64,000 nucleotides of DNA. Source: Proteobacteria bacterium ST_bin11. GTDB lineage: Bacteria; Pseudomonadota; Gammaproteobacteria; Methylococcales; Methylomonadaceae. Of this stretch, positions 27,523-37,368 are shown piece after piece; the stretch's first letter is position 1, and each line of letters begins with the position of its first letter. Below the pieces are notes generated by a model. That model worked only from the letters and a program-made list of their open reading frames with translations, was not told where the DNA came from and did no database searches. The stretch covers positions 104,764 through 168,763 of the forward strand of contig MSXO01000005.1 in NCBI GenBank assembly GCA_002083615.1, written 5' to 3'. The translations under genes and the position numbers were made by a program.

Positions 27523-27785
27523 GCGAAACCGAAAGTTTATTGGTATTTCCCTGCCAGTTCCCGATCAAGGCGATGGGCAAGCATAGCGACAATTTCGACG
27601 CTATCGTCGTGGAAATCGTCCGCCGCCATGTGCCGGACATCCAGGAAGGCGCAGTCACCACCCGACCCAGCAAAGGCGGCAATTATTTATCGGTTACGGT
27701 AATGATAGAAGCCCATAGCCGCGAACAGTTGGATGCGATCTACATGGGCTTGACAGCCTGCCCCGATGTGCTGATGGCGTTGTAA
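27519..27785 (+). CDS. ybeD: YbeD/DUF493 family protein
   Basis: An 88-residue ferredoxin-like-fold protein: LLVFPCQFPIKAMGK at the start, SKGGNYLSVTVMIEAHSREQLDAIY in the middle and CPDVLMAL at the end. All are characteristic of YbeD (DUF493), a small ACT-like protein found next to lipB. It starts on an ATGA overlap with dat and lies 9 bases before lipB. Function is unsettled; a regulatory role near lipoate synthesis has been suggested from gene order. Confidence 0.92.
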   Translation: MSETESLLVFPCQFPIKAMGKHSDNFDAIVVEIVRRHVPDIQEGAVTTRPSKGGNYLSVTVMIEAHSREQLDAIYMGLTACPDVLMAL

Positions 27786-27794
27786 ACCGGACTG

Positions 27795-28415
27795 ATGCCA
27801 AGTAAGGCGGTGACCGTCCTGCGTAATTTGGGGCGACAAGACTATCTCGGCGTCTGGCAAGCCATGCAGCGCTTCACCGCCGAACGCAACACCGACACGC
27901 CCGACCAAATCTGGATCGTCGAACATCCGCCAGTTTATACCCTGGGTTTAAACGGCAAACGCGAGCATCTTCTCAAAGCTAACGCGATAGAAATCGTGGA
28001 AAGTGATCGCGGCGGCCAAGTGACCTATCACGGCCCAGGCCAATTGGTGATTTACCTACTGGCCGACTTACGCCGACTCAGCAAGGGACCACGACAGATG
28101 GTAACTATCCTGGAAAACGCAGTGATAAACACATTGCGGCAATACGGCATCGCCGCCCAGGCACAACCCAAGGCACCCGGCGTCTACGTCGATCAGCAAA
28201 AAATCGCCTCGTTGGGACTGCGAATCAAGCACGGTTGCTGTTACCATGGCCTCAGTATTAACAACGACATGGATTTGACGCCGTTTGCAGACATCAATCC
28301 CTGTGGCTACCCCGGTTTACAAGTAACCCAACTCGCCGATTTGGGGGTTAAGATACGTACTCAGGAACTAGCCGTGCCCGTTGTGCATCAGCTACTGCAA
28401 GCAATAGAAATTTAA
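27795..28415 (+). CDS. lipB: Octanoyl-[acyl-carrier-protein]:protein N-octanoyltransferase LipB
   Basis: A 206-residue cytoplasmic enzyme that moves octanoate from ACP to lipoyl domains. It has [17 protein letters not shown], the catalytic Lys136 ([15 protein letters not shown]) and the nucleophile Cys170 ([14 protein letters not shown]), close to the E. coli positions. It is followed 80 bases later by lipA, and the two act in sequence. Confidence 0.96.
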   Translation: MPSKAVTVLRNLGRQDYLGVWQAMQRFTAERNTDTPDQIWIVEHPPVYTLGLNGKREHLLKANAIEIVESDRGGQVTYHGPGQLVIYLLADLRRLSKGPRQMVTILENAVINTLRQYGIAAQAQPKAPGVYVDQQKIASLGLRIKHGCCYHGLSINNDMDLTPFADINPCGYPGLQVTQLADLGVKIRTQELAVPVVHQLLQAIEI

Positions 28416-28495
28416 AACAAGCAAACTCAACAAGCATCGCTAAAAAAGCCAGGCTTGCGGAGATTCAAAAACGAACACAAGTGCCCGGTGGCAAT

Positions 28496-29455
28496 ATGAC
28501 AGTCAACGCCCCTTCCCGCTCCACACCAGAAACCCACCAACGCAACGCCGACAAACTGTCGCGAATCCCGGTCAAGGTGGAAAAGCCCGAGCAAATTTTG
28601 CGCAAGCCGGACTGGATCCGCATCAAACTGCCGACCGGCGACCAAGTCAACCGCATCAAACAATCGCTACGCGACAACCGTCTGCATACCGTCTGTGAAG
28701 AAGCTGCCTGCCCCAACTTGAGCGAATGCTTCAGTCACGGCACCGCCACTTTTATGATCATGGGTGACTTATGCACACGCCGCTGCCCGTTTTGCGATGT
28801 CGCCCACGGTAAACCCCAGCCTTTGGATGCGGAAGAACCGGCGAATCTGGCCGCGACCATCGCGGCGATGGCTCTGAAATACGTGGTAATCACCTCGGTA
28901 AACCGTGACGATTTGCGCGACGGCGGTGCCAGCCATTTCGCAGCTTGCATTGCGGCGGTAAGGAGCCAGTCGCCTCAGACTACCATCGAAGTGTTGGTAC
29001 CGGATTTTCGCGGTCGGATGGACACCGCACTGGACATTCTGCAACAACAACCATGCGACGTATTCAATCACAACCTGGAAACCGTCCCGCGCTTGTATCT
29101 GCAAGCCCGCCCCGGCGCCGACTACCACGTCTCGCTGAAATTACTGCAACAACACGGCCAGCGCCTACCTGAGGTGCCGACCAAGTCCGGTTTGATGCTC
29201 GGCATAGGCGAAACCGAAGCGGAAGTTATCGAGGTAATGAAAGATTTACTGGCCCACGGCGTCAGCATGCTGACCCTGGGCCAATATTTGCAACCCAGCA
29301 AGGATCATTTGGCGGTGCAGGAATACATCCATCCCGACCAATTCCAGCGCTACGCTGAGATCGCCGCTGCGCTGGGTTTCAAACAGGTTGCCAGCGCGCC
29401 CTTGGTCAGATCCTCGTACCACGCGGACTTGCAGGCGGCAGGCGTCGGCAAATAG
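28496..29455 (+). CDS. lipA: Lipoyl synthase LipA (radical SAM)
   Basis: About 319 residues. The ATG at 28496 is chosen because GGTGG lies 6 bases upstream; a GTG at 28481 in the same frame is the alternative. It has the auxiliary 4Fe-4S motif C-x4-C-x5-C ([12 protein letters not shown]), the radical SAM motif CTRRCPFC and the C-terminal RSSYHA serine ligand motif, so both clusters look intact. It inserts two sulfurs into octanoyl groups placed by LipB. Confidence 0.96.
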   Translation: MTVNAPSRSTPETHQRNADKLSRIPVKVEKPEQILRKPDWIRIKLPTGDQVNRIKQSLRDNRLHTVCEEAACPNLSECFSHGTATFMIMGDLCTRRCPFCDVAHGKPQPLDAEEPANLAATIAAMALKYVVITSVNRDDLRDGGASHFAACIAAVRSQSPQTTIEVLVPDFRGRMDTALDILQQQPCDVFNHNLETVPRLYLQARPGADYHVSLKLLQQHGQRLPEVPTKSGLMLGIGETEAEVIEVMKDLLAHGVSMLTLGQYLQPSKDHLAVQEYIHPDQFQRYAEIAAALGFKQVASAPLVRSSYHADLQAAGVGK

Positions 29456-29919
29456 TACCCCCGACCAAACTAGAGAAACAGCCCCTTAAAGCTCCAGCTC
29501 TATCGCCTCGTATCTGTCCGATTGAGATAGACAAAGAATGCGCAAGGCAAAGGAAGGCTAGGCGGGATGAAAATCCGGTCTAACAACTACAGAGAACAAC
29601 AGCCGTTCTCGCAATTAGGCCGGCATGTCGGCGCTTAGGTAAAACCAGCGGCCTCCCGTGCAAAAGCGCTTCGCTGGACGGTGTAAATTGGCAACCCGCA
29701 AGGAGGAGCGGCACGGATCAATAGATTGGCTTCGATGCTTCGGTGAAAGGGGCTGATCGAGTTGATGACTACCACAAGCGCTTAACCCGGCTGAATTTAA
29801 GGTCAATCAGCAAACCTTCTTCCTACCCGATCCCAGCGATCAACAGTTGCCGCCGATGGCCGGTTTGTGCTGAACTACTGCCGCCATTCGTGTGAACAAA
29901 TTGCTCGAGGGGGATTTCG
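29456..29919. other. Gene-free stretch between lipA and the STAND regulator
   Basis: No supported gene lies in these 464 bases. A 63-codon minus-strand frame at 29615-29806 has no family match by eye and lacks a clear ribosome-binding site. The last 20 bases carry a GAGGGGG ribosome-binding site for the next gene. Short coding-like pieces hint at decayed sequence. Confidence 0.4.
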
Positions 29920-32900
29920 ATGAATGACAAGCCGACGCGCACGCAACTTCCCGCTAAATTGATAGCCCCGACCTTAGCTGCGGCGGTTCGCCGCCGACGC
30001 CTGTTTGAGCAATTGAACCGTAACTATACCGACTATGGATCCGCGGTCTGGCTATTCGCGCCGGCCGGTTACGGTAAGACCACGTTGGCGGCGGATTACG
30101 CCGCCGCAAGCAATCAGCCTGTGCTTTGGTACCGTTTCGACGATGGCGACCTGGACCCGGCCGTTTTTTTGGGTCATTTCCGCACCGCAGCAACCGGCCT
30201 GGGCCTGGTCTCGGCGCTACCAGCGTTCGGCCCGGAATACCTGCCGGGCCTCGAGGCCTATGTCAGCGCGTTGTTACGCTCGCTGTTGCCGCAGGACGCC
30301 GCGCCACTATTGCTGGTACTCGACGACTGTCACCGGGTGGCGGAATCGCCACTGCTGATGCGGATATTGACAGCACTAGGCCGGATCGTCGACGCCCCGC
30401 ACCGGATACTGTGGCTGAGTCGCCAGGAGCCGCCGCCCGGGCTAGCCGCCGCATTGCAGCCACTGGGCATGGTCGCGCCGGCACAATTGGCGTTCGACCG
30501 TGACGAAGCCGCGCGATTGGCCGATCTGGCCGAATTCGACGGCGGCAACGTCAGGCTTGATGAGCTGTTCAGCCAAAGCCGCGGCTGGCCGGCGGCTTTG
30601 GCTGTGGAATTGCGGCAACTACCGCCCGAGCATGCGACTCCGCCCACCGAGCGAGCAGATCTGGCGCAACGGGTGCTGAATGGTTTGGATGCTGACGTCT
30701 TACAGCAGTTACTGGCCATCGCCGCGGCCGAAACCGCAGCCGAACCGCTGGCTCGCGAACTGGCCGCCGATCAGAGCATTTCCGCCACGTTGGCGCGACT
30801 GGCCGCCAACCATTATTTGGTCAGCCGCATTGACACCGCCGTTCCCAGTTACCAACTTCACCCCCTGTTGCGGGAGTTTCTGCTGGCTCATCGCCGCGCT
30901 GAACTCGGAGACGCTGAATACGCCGCGTTTTTAATACACAGCGCAGCGGTCTTGGAACACCACGGCGAGATTGGTCAGGCGTTTGATTTGTATCGGCAGG
31001 CCGCCGCCTGGTCCGATCTGCAGCGTTTGATCCTGATCCACGCCAAAACCGAATTGGCCGCTGGCAGAAGCCTACAACTGCAGGGCTGGTTACAGAGCTT
31101 GCCGGACGACTTGCCGGCCAACCCGTGGCTGGGGTTTTGGCGAGGCGCTGCTCATCTGGCGCTGAATCCGCCGCTAGCCCAAACTTTGTTCGAACGCGCT
31201 CATGCCGATTTCGGCGACGATGCGATGGGCCGAGCCCTCAGCGCGGCCGGGGTATTGAGTGCGATGTTTTTCGTGATGGACGACTTTCGCGACGCAGCAC
31301 GCTGGCTGGACGAACTGGCAGAGTTGGACTCGTTGGTCGAAGCCACCGACGACCCGGATTTGGATGGCTGGATATTGGGTTGCGGCAATATTCTGGTCCA
31401 TTTCCCCGAGTATGCTGAACTGACCCAGCGCTGGGCGCGGCGGGCGCTGGCCCGCTTGCCGAACAGTCCGCCGGGGCGCCAGGTATTTTTGACCTCCTTC
31501 CTGTTGCAATACCACGTCTGGCGCGGCGAAAACGAAAGCTCGCGCGCCTTTTTCGCGCTGCTGGATCGGCAAATAACTCACCAAGACCCGTTATACCAAA
31601 TTAACTTATTGAATTGGAAGGCGGTTACCGCCTTTCTCAACGCCGAACACACCGCCGCTTACCAGTTCACGGAAGCGGCGGCGCATATTGCTATCAGCTA
31701 CGGCTTGGGATTTTATTTACCGAACATTTACGGACAAGAAGCCTATACCGCACTATCCGCTCGGGATTGGGAACGCTTTCGCGCGGCATTGGCCCGCATG
31801 GAAGCCTGTATGCCGGAGAATCGGCGGGTGGACCAATCGTTCATGTTGCATTTGCGTTCTGGCCTGTCTTTGGCGGAACAGCGTTTCAGCCAGGCCCGCC
31901 AAGAGGCGGAACTAGCGTTGTCGATCTGCCGCCAAATCAATTTACCGTCGGTGGCGGCCCTGGTCCAGCACGGCCTGGCGCAAGTGTTGGTGGCGGCTGG
32001 CAACGGGCCTGAAGCCACGCTGCATTTGCAGCAATTGCAAACCTATGCCGGGCGAGCGGACAAGCCCTTCATTCTGTTCATGGCCTTGCTGACCGAAGCT
32101 CAAGCGCTGATGACGGGAGGCGACGAAGCCGGCGCACTGGCCGCGTTGACCAAAGCCCTGGCACTAGGCAAGCGCCAACGTTATCTGAACGTACACCCTT
32201 TCTGGCAACCCGAGGTAATCGGCAAGTTATGTGCGTTGGCGCTGGAACACGGCATCGAAGCCGACTATGTGCGCTGGTGGATAGTGCAACGGCAATTGAA
32301 GCCGGGCGGCATCGCCTGCGAAGAATGGCCATGGCCGGTGAAAATCCGGACGATGGGCCAGTTCCGGATCAATAGCGCCGCTTCGGAAACTGCCAGCCGC
32401 CGGCAAAAAGATAACAAGCCCATGCAATTACTGCAGCTACTATTGGCGATCAACCCGGACGGGGTGCCGCAACAAGTCCTGGCCGATGCGCTGTGGCCGG
32501 ATTCGGACGCTGATGCGGCCCAGCACGCGCTAGAAGTGGCCTTGCAGCGCTTGCGTAAACTGCTGGGGCGCAATGAGGCCGTGCTATTGCAAGGCGGTAC
32601 CCTGTCTTTGAATCGGGAATTGTGCTGGCTGGATATCTGGGTTGTCGACGAAGTAACTAGACGGTTTGCCGCTCAGCCGAACCAGGCCGAAGCGCTGGCC
32701 CGGCGCCTGTTAAAAATCTGGCGCGGTCCGTTTCTGCCTGGCCTGGAAGCGCCTTTAGCGGCATCGAAACGAGAAACCCTAGCAGCCAAGTTCAGCCGAA
32801 CCCTAGAAAAGCTTGGCTCCGAATTGGAAGCCGCCGGCCAACGGGCGGCAGCCATAGCCTGTTATACCCAAGCCGTCTCGATTGAACCCTTGGCGGAAAA

Positions 32901-33066
32901 CCTGCAATACCGGTTGATCGATTGCCTGCTTGCCGAGGACAGGCGCGCCGAGGCACTACTGGCCTACCGCCACTGCCGCAATCACTATGCCAGCCATTAC
33001 GGCATCGAACCCTCCGCACGCCTGCAAGCACTGGCCGCGCGGATCACGGCCCCATCCGACCGGTGA
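29920..33066 (+). CDS. MalT-like STAND ATPase with C-terminal winged-helix/BTAD module
   Basis: A 1048-residue regulator. The N-terminus has a MalT/STAND NTPase with Walker A (FAPAGYGKTT) and Walker B (LLLVLDDCH). The middle 400-750 is a TPR/solenoid region. The C-terminus has an OmpR-like winged helix (KPMQLLQLLLAINPDGVPQQ) and a bacterial transcriptional activation domain (ALWPDSDADAAQHALEVALQ, later RRAEALLAYRHCRNHYAS). This is an AfsR/SARP-like design but with the DNA-binding part at the C-terminus instead of the N-terminus. Ligand and target genes are unknown; the secreted-protein genes downstream on the same strand are candidates. Its codons look GC-richer than those of its neighbours. 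Confidence 0.85.
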   Translation: MNDKPTRTQLPAKLIAPTLAAAVRRRRLFEQLNRNYTDYGSAVWLFAPAGYGKTTLAADYAAASNQPVLWYRFDDGDLDPAVFLGHFRTAATGLGLVSALPAFGPEYLPGLEAYVSALLRSLLPQDAAPLLLVLDDCHRVAESPLLMRILTALGRIVDAPHRILWLSRQEPPPGLAAALQPLGMVAPAQLAFDRDEAARLADLAEFDGGNVRLDELFSQSRGWPAALAVELRQLPPEHATPPTERADLAQRVLNGLDADVLQQLLAIAAAETAAEPLARELAADQSISATLARLAANHYLVSRIDTAVPSYQLHPLLREFLLAHRRAELGDAEYAAFLIHSAAVLEHHGEIGQAFDLYRQAAAWSDLQRLILIHAKTELAAGRSLQLQGWLQSLPDDLPANPWLGFWRGAAHLALNPPLAQTLFERAHADFGDDAMGRALSAAGVLSAMFFVMDDFRDAARWLDELAELDSLVEATDDPDLDGWILGCGNILVHFPEYAELTQRWARRALARLPNSPPGRQVFLTSFLLQYHVWRGENESSRAFFALLDRQITHQDPLYQINLLNWKAVTAFLNAEHTAAYQFTEAAAHIAISYGLGFYLPNIYGQEAYTALSARDWERFRAALARMEACMPENRRVDQSFMLHLRSGLSLAEQRFSQARQEAELALSICRQINLPSVAALVQHGLAQVLVAAGNGPEATLHLQQLQTYAGRADKPFILFMALLTEAQALMTGGDEAGALAALTKALALGKRQRYLNVHPFWQPEVIGKLCALALEHGIEADYVRWWIVQRQLKPGGIACEEWPWPVKIRTMGQFRINSAASETASRRQKDNKPMQLLQLLLAINPDGVPQQVLADALWPDSDADAAQHALEVALQRLRKLLGRNEAVLLQGGTLSLNRELCWLDIWVVDEVTRRFAAQPNQAEALARRLLKIWRGPFLPGLEAPLAASKRETLAAKFSRTLEKLGSELEAAGQRAAAIACYTQAVSIEPLAENLQYRLIDCLLAEDRRAEALLAYRHCRNHYASHYGIEPSARLQALAARITAPSDR

Positions 33067-33327
33067 GCGACGAGCATCGCCGGATGCCGACTGCAACCCA
33101 CCTCTACACAACATAGGTTTCGTTTTCCTGTTCCTGCCAAAGTCTGATGTTTTTCCAGAAATCCTGAGGCCATTAGACTTTGTGAGCTTTTTGTGGGTCG
33201 CGTTGATTTAAGGTTTTGGTGCAATAGTTTTGTTGATCGTATTCAGTCTAATCGGCATCACCCAACAAGAATCAAACAAAGCGATGCCAACCAAGTCTTT
33301 CGAATCCATTAACCCAGGAATCAAAGC
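33067..33327. other. Gap before the small secreted-protein gene
   Basis: 261 bases with AGGAAT before the next start codon as ribosome-binding site. No sigma-54 (GG-N10-GC) or clear sigma-70 promoter was found. Confidence 0.3.
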
Positions 33328-33693
33328 ATGAATCTACACAACTCAGTACTCGGTTATTCGCTGATCGGAATCGCTCTACTCGGCATTACCACGGCCGTTC
33401 GGGCGGACCAAGCCATTTTGCGATATGGCGGCGACGGTTACGGCAATCAGCGTATTCTCGATCCAGCTCTAGCTTTTTTCGGCGATGCCAACATTTACGG
33501 CAGCGTCGATGTCACCAGTGCGGAAATCAAGGTGTCTGCTTATTCCGATTCGGTAACCAAACCGATCGCCCATTTCAGCCAAGGCACCTTGCAATATCAG
33601 GATCTAGCCTACATCCGACCGGCAGGCGCTGCGGGACATGCTACAGCCTTATACCACTGGAACCGCGTTCCCACGCTGGCGTGTGCGAACTAG
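33328..33693 (+). CDS. Small secreted protein, probably truncated by a palindromic repeat
   Basis: 121 residues. There is an N-terminal signal peptide (LIGIALLGITTAVRA then DQ). The mature part has alternating beta-like stretches but no sorting tag or known domain. The last residues NRVPTLACAN and the stop codon are encoded by and next to a GTTCCCACGC-type palindrome (33667-33690). This suggests that a longer gene was cut when the repeat arrived or decayed. No downstream continuation was recognised. Confidence 0.5.
   Translation: MNLHNSVLGYSLIGIALLGITTAVRADQAILRYGGDGYGNQRILDPALAFFGDANIYGSVDVTSAEIKVSAYSDSVTKPIAHFSQGTLQYQDLAYIRPAGAAGHATALYHWNRVPTLACAN
33667..33690. repeat. GTTCCCACGC-type palindrome, copy 1
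   Basis: An imperfect inverted repeat with arms GTTC..ACGC and GCGT..GAAC and a 2-base centre. It overlaps the 3' end of the preceding reading frame. It is related to copies at 33713 and 34698. Confidence 0.55.
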
Positions 33694-33712
33694 ATGGACC
33701 GACCTTAATTCT

Positions 33713-33736
33713 GTTCCCACGGTTCTCCGTGAGAAC
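33713..33736. repeat. GTTCCCACGG-type palindrome, copy 2
   Basis: GTTCCCACGG, four bases, then CCGTGAGAAC: one mismatch in a 10-bp stem. It is a relative of the copies at 33667 and 34698, about 100 bases before the next gene. Confidence 0.55.
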
Positions 33737-33838
33737 CCATGCAGAATCGAACCACTGGTATTTACTCCGGCGCCTAAGGATCGGAATACATAGCAGTCAG
33801 AGATGCTTTAAATCACGTCATAAAACTTGGAGGATTAT

Positions 33839-34687
33839 ATGTTGAAATTAGTACGATATATCGGCCTGTGCGCGCTTGCGGCCAGCAACCTTGCGACGGC
33901 GGCGACCGTGTTCGTTCAATACCCCGACCCCGGCGGCCCTGGGATTACGCGTCATCCGACATTTGCCACGCTGCCCGGCCCCGGCTTCTTTGCTGAAGCA
34001 GATCTGCTGAATGGGCTATTCAAGGCAAGATCGGAATCACCGGACGCCTCCTTTGCTTATGCGGGATTACAAGGTTTTACCTTTACCAATCCCCTGGGCA
34101 ACGCGCCGATACTGCTGCCGGCCGGAGCGCTTGGTGTCAATATTACCGGCCTGTATACACTTGATCCGCCGGCAATTGGCGGGGGCAGCCTTGATTCCGC
34201 AGGAGGCGCCAACATTATCGGCGTTTTGAGCGTCAACGATGGCAGTGTTGGCCGGGTCGCCAGAGGCGACCACACCATCGGTACTCGCTGGGTAAACGGT
34301 GCCGTATTAAACACAACCAATACCACAACCCCAACTACGCTAAACGGCGGGACTGTCTTATTCAATAAGGCTACGTTGACCGACCTTGACATGACATTGT
34401 TAATGCCGGCCATGACGATAGACCCTGGCGAAACCTTGGAGATAACGTTTTCGCTGCAAACGATACAAGGGGCGAACAGTGCCGGCGTCAAATCACTGGC
34501 CGATGCCTCGAACAGCGCACAGTTGTTTTTCAATCTGCCGGCTGGCGTCAGTTTGATCGACAATGCCGGTGGCACGCTGACCTGGGTTAAGCCTGTGCCG
34601 TTACCGGGAGCTTTTTCGCTGTTCGGCATTGCGCTAGCAGGGATGGCAGTTCGCCTGCGGCGCGCCACACCCCACTCAGATTGCTAG
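33839..34687 (+). CDS. Secreted protein with a VPLPG-type C-terminal sorting tag
   Basis: About 282 residues. The ATG at 33839 follows a GGAGGAT ribosome-binding site (33829-33835); the frame can be extended to a TTG at 33827. The N-terminal signal peptide (YIGLCALAASNLATAA) is followed by a beta-rich mature domain. The C-terminus is VPLPGAFSLFGIALAG with a cluster of Arg (RLRRA), the tripartite motif, membrane segment and basic tail of PEP-CTERM/VPLPA-CTERM exosortase substrates. It should be cut at the motif by an exosortase at the inner membrane and released to the surface. The exosortase is outside this window. Confidence 0.75.
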   Translation: MLKLVRYIGLCALAASNLATAATVFVQYPDPGGPGITRHPTFATLPGPGFFAEADLLNGLFKARSESPDASFAYAGLQGFTFTNPLGNAPILLPAGALGVNITGLYTLDPPAIGGGSLDSAGGANIIGVLSVNDGSVGRVARGDHTIGTRWVNGAVLNTTNTTTPTTLNGGTVLFNKATLTDLDMTLLMPAMTIDPGETLEITFSLQTIQGANSAGVKSLADASNSAQLFFNLPAGVSLIDNAGGTLTWVKPVPLPGAFSLFGIALAGMAVRLRRATPHSDC

Positions 34688-34697
34688 GTTGTTCTTT

Positions 34698-34723
34698 CGT
34701 TCCCACGCGCCTGCGTGGGAACG
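34698..34723. repeat. GTTCCCACGC-type palindrome, copy 3 (perfect)
   Basis: CGTTCCCACGC, four bases and GCGTGGGAACG give a perfect 11-bp stem, 10 bases after the stop of the sorting-tag gene. It could also terminate that transcript. A half copy of the other repeat family lies at 34906-34919; the rest of 34688-34972 shows nothing clear. Confidence 0.65.
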
Positions 34724-34972
34724 AGGCGGCTTATATATAACACTGAGCTCCACAGCTTGGAACTACGCACTAAAATCGTATAATCGCGGGATATGAGCCT
34801 CGTCCTCCCTGTCCCTCTTCTCCCTGGGTATCCTTGGGATTCGCGGGCCGCGAGCGCTGACAATTAGCCATACTATCGCTACCAAAACCTTTTATAGGCC
34901 TAAAATCTTGCGTCTCTACCCATAACCGGTAACACTATTTACCTCCAACACAAACAATCTCAACTAAAGCCT

Positions 34973-35416
34973 ATGACTTCATTTAGAACCTTTACTTTGG
35001 CAACTACTGTCGTTCTGGGAACCGCGCTAATCAGCGGCTGCTCGTTTTCAACCAGCTCCGAAAGCTCGTCCGACAGTTCCGCCGGTATCTTTAAAAGCGC
35101 CTCCAGCCCGTTCACCTCCAGCTCCGATTCATCCCGTAACAAGCGCGAAAAATACGAGACCGATGTTGCCGACTATACGGCTAGCTTCGTGGTATCCAGC
35201 AGCGGGACGCTGGACAGTTTTCGCGGGCATCTCAGCGAACTGGCCGAAAGCCACGAAATCACCAACTGGGAAGGCGACCGCAACACTTACGTGGGCATTG
35301 GCCGAGGCCTCGCCAAAGCCAGACTCGGCAGGCCGCAAATTTCGGCGTTTACCGAAAGTTTGAGCGATAACGAGCCCTGGAAGAAAGAAGCCATCGAAGA
35401 AGGTTTGAAAAAATAA
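34973..35416 (+). CDS. Small hypothetical lipoprotein
   Basis: 147 residues with a lipoprotein signal (TVVLGTALISGC). A Ser-rich linker follows (about 25-55), then a compact mature domain (YVGIGRGLAKARLGRPQIS). No family recognised with certainty. It ends 26 bases before the DUF4105-like gene and probably forms an operon with it, so the two may act together at the envelope. Confidence 0.65.
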   Translation: MTSFRTFTLATTVVLGTALISGCSFSTSSESSSDSSAGIFKSASSPFTSSSDSSRNKREKYETDVADYTASFVVSSSGTLDSFRGHLSELAESHEITNWEGDRNTYVGIGRGLAKARLGRPQISAFTESLSDNEPWKKEAIEEGLKK

Positions 35417-35442
35417 TCCCGCAGCCAGCCGCCCAATTGATC

Positions 35443-37368
35443 ATGCCAGCAACTGGCTTTAAATTCGCAAAGTGGGCGCTGGCGCTGAACTTTTTAATTG
35501 GGATAGCGATTGCCCACGCTGACCAAAATCATCCATTCGAATTTCTGTACATAGACGCCAACGAAGGTAGCGCCAGCGGTGGTCACACCGCCATTAAATT
35601 TGATCGGCAAATCTATCATTTTCAGCATATCGAACCTGGCCTGCTGCGCTTGTACCGCAACGATGCGGCGGCTTTTGAATTTGCTTACGGTTTCCAGGAG
35701 AACCGAAACATACACGGTCACAGCATCGCAGTTTCAGAGGATTTTTTTCAAGCGCTGCGGGATGCCTTTATTCGCCGCTTGCTAATTCAAAACCAGCATC
35801 TAGCGCAACTACAAGCCCTGTACGACGATCACGCGCTGGCTTTGGGATTGCAAAATCCAGGCGCGGCAGCGCCTCTACCAATAAAAGGACTCGGTTATTT
35901 CTTGAGCGAGTACCGGGCGACCGCAGCCTTCCCTGCCGGCGATGCCCCAGATAGTGAGACCAGCCAAGCACTAACTCAATTGCGCGAAGCAATCGTTGGT
36001 GAGTTTGGCGAGGAATTTCTGGCAGACAAGCGCCAGGAAGCTTGGCAAACCCTAAAAGCACTAAAACCTAAGTTGGCAGTTAAGCCGGAAATTAGCCAGC
36101 CCACAGCTACGCACTTTAGCGCTACGACCAGCTCGTTTGCAGAGAGATACCGGAATCAGTTGCTGAATCTGGCCGCACTGGACGTGCTGCATTCAAGGCG
36201 TTCGCCGCGCACCAAGAGTTTGCTAATGATGCGGGAGGCGAGATTCCAACTGAACGCCTTGCAGATTGCCAAGTTGCAAGGCTTCAGGCAACGCTTGTTT
36301 GCGGACTTAATTAAACTGATGCGCAGCCAACGTAACGACTGGGGCTACCCGCTGCTAGTGGGCATGGCGCGTTTGCATGCGCTGGACCATTCCGTCGCCT
36401 CAGGCTATCTGACCGTGTTGGACCGCAGTCGCTCCGGGGTTGACTATGCGCAATTCACTGTTATTGAGGAAGACAAACTGCCGGTCGCCCTGCACTACAG
36501 CCAAGAAGTGTTTGCCTCGGCTTCTCGACAATTCGACAGCCTTTCAGTACTCGATGAATTGGCTTATGCGGAACTTGAGTTGAGCGCAACGGCGCTAATG
36601 CAATTAACCAAGCCACGCGAAGATCGGCAAGCTTTAAAACTGATGCCGTTGACAACGACCCCGTCGCGGCCAGCGCCAGCCGAATTGCTTGGTTTGCCGC
36701 TACCGATAAACGAATTGGCTGAGTTCCAAAACACCGTAGCAGAGCAAATCGAAACCTACCAAAATCAATTGCAGTCGCTATACGGCTATAACCTGCTTAG
36801 CCGCAATTGCGTCACGGAAATTTTTCGGGTCATCAATCAGACATTGGCCGACATCGCACTCACGACCACGGAAAGCCCAGCCCAAGCATCGCAGCGCCTG
36901 CTAGGTGGTTACATAGAGGAACAGGGCTTGAACATGATTCCATTTGTCGCCTATGCCCAGATAGCCAAGAGTTATCGACTAAGCGCTAGCTTCCAGCGCG
37001 TGCCTTACCGTGAGCAACAACGCCAACGGCGTTACCGGCAAATGCCGCAATGGCAGGTGGATTTGCAGGAATCTAATACCCTAAGTTCGACAATTTACAA
37101 CTCGAACCAGGACGACTCGGCATTTTTATTCTTCACTCAAGATCAGCTATGGCCTAGGCCGTTGCAGGGCGGTTTCAATCTAGCGATAGCCAGCGGCCAA
37201 GGCCTATATGGCTTCTTAAGCTGGCCGTGGGATGGGGGCGATAATTTCCAGAAAGGGCTGAAAGGCATTTTCGTCAGTCTTCCGGAACTGCTGTTCTTTA
37301 ACATCCGCAAAGGCTCATTTCCAGAATTACTGCCCGAACTAAATACTGATGCACCCGAGAATTTTTAA
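35443..37368 (+). CDS. DUF4105/Lnb-like periplasmic protein
   Basis: About 641 residues from the ATG at 35443 (a TTG at 35437 is in frame). It has a signal peptide (LALNFLIGIAIAHA). An N-terminal SGGHTAIKF and a late YNLLSRNCVTEIFRV resemble the His and Cys blocks of DUF4105/Lnb-like permuted papain-fold proteins; the two blocks lie far apart (residues about 45 and 450), with a helical insert between. A weak hydrophobic stretch occurs near the C-terminus. A cysteine amidase or protease of the envelope is possible but unproven. Confidence 0.6.
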   Translation: MPATGFKFAKWALALNFLIGIAIAHADQNHPFEFLYIDANEGSASGGHTAIKFDRQIYHFQHIEPGLLRLYRNDAAAFEFAYGFQENRNIHGHSIAVSEDFFQALRDAFIRRLLIQNQHLAQLQALYDDHALALGLQNPGAAAPLPIKGLGYFLSEYRATAAFPAGDAPDSETSQALTQLREAIVGEFGEEFLADKRQEAWQTLKALKPKLAVKPEISQPTATHFSATTSSFAERYRNQLLNLAALDVLHSRRSPRTKSLLMMREARFQLNALQIAKLQGFRQRLFADLIKLMRSQRNDWGYPLLVGMARLHALDHSVASGYLTVLDRSRSGVDYAQFTVIEEDKLPVALHYSQEVFASASRQFDSLSVLDELAYAELELSATALMQLTKPREDRQALKLMPLTTTPSRPAPAELLGLPLPINELAEFQNTVAEQIETYQNQLQSLYGYNLLSRNCVTEIFRVINQTLADIALTTTESPAQASQRLLGGYIEEQGLNMIPFVAYAQIAKSYRLSASFQRVPYREQQRQRRYRQMPQWQVDLQESNTLSSTIYNSNQDDSAFLFFTQDQLWPRPLQGGFNLAIASGQGLYGFLSWPWDGGDNFQKGLKGIFVSLPELLFFNIRKGSFPELLPELNTDAPENF

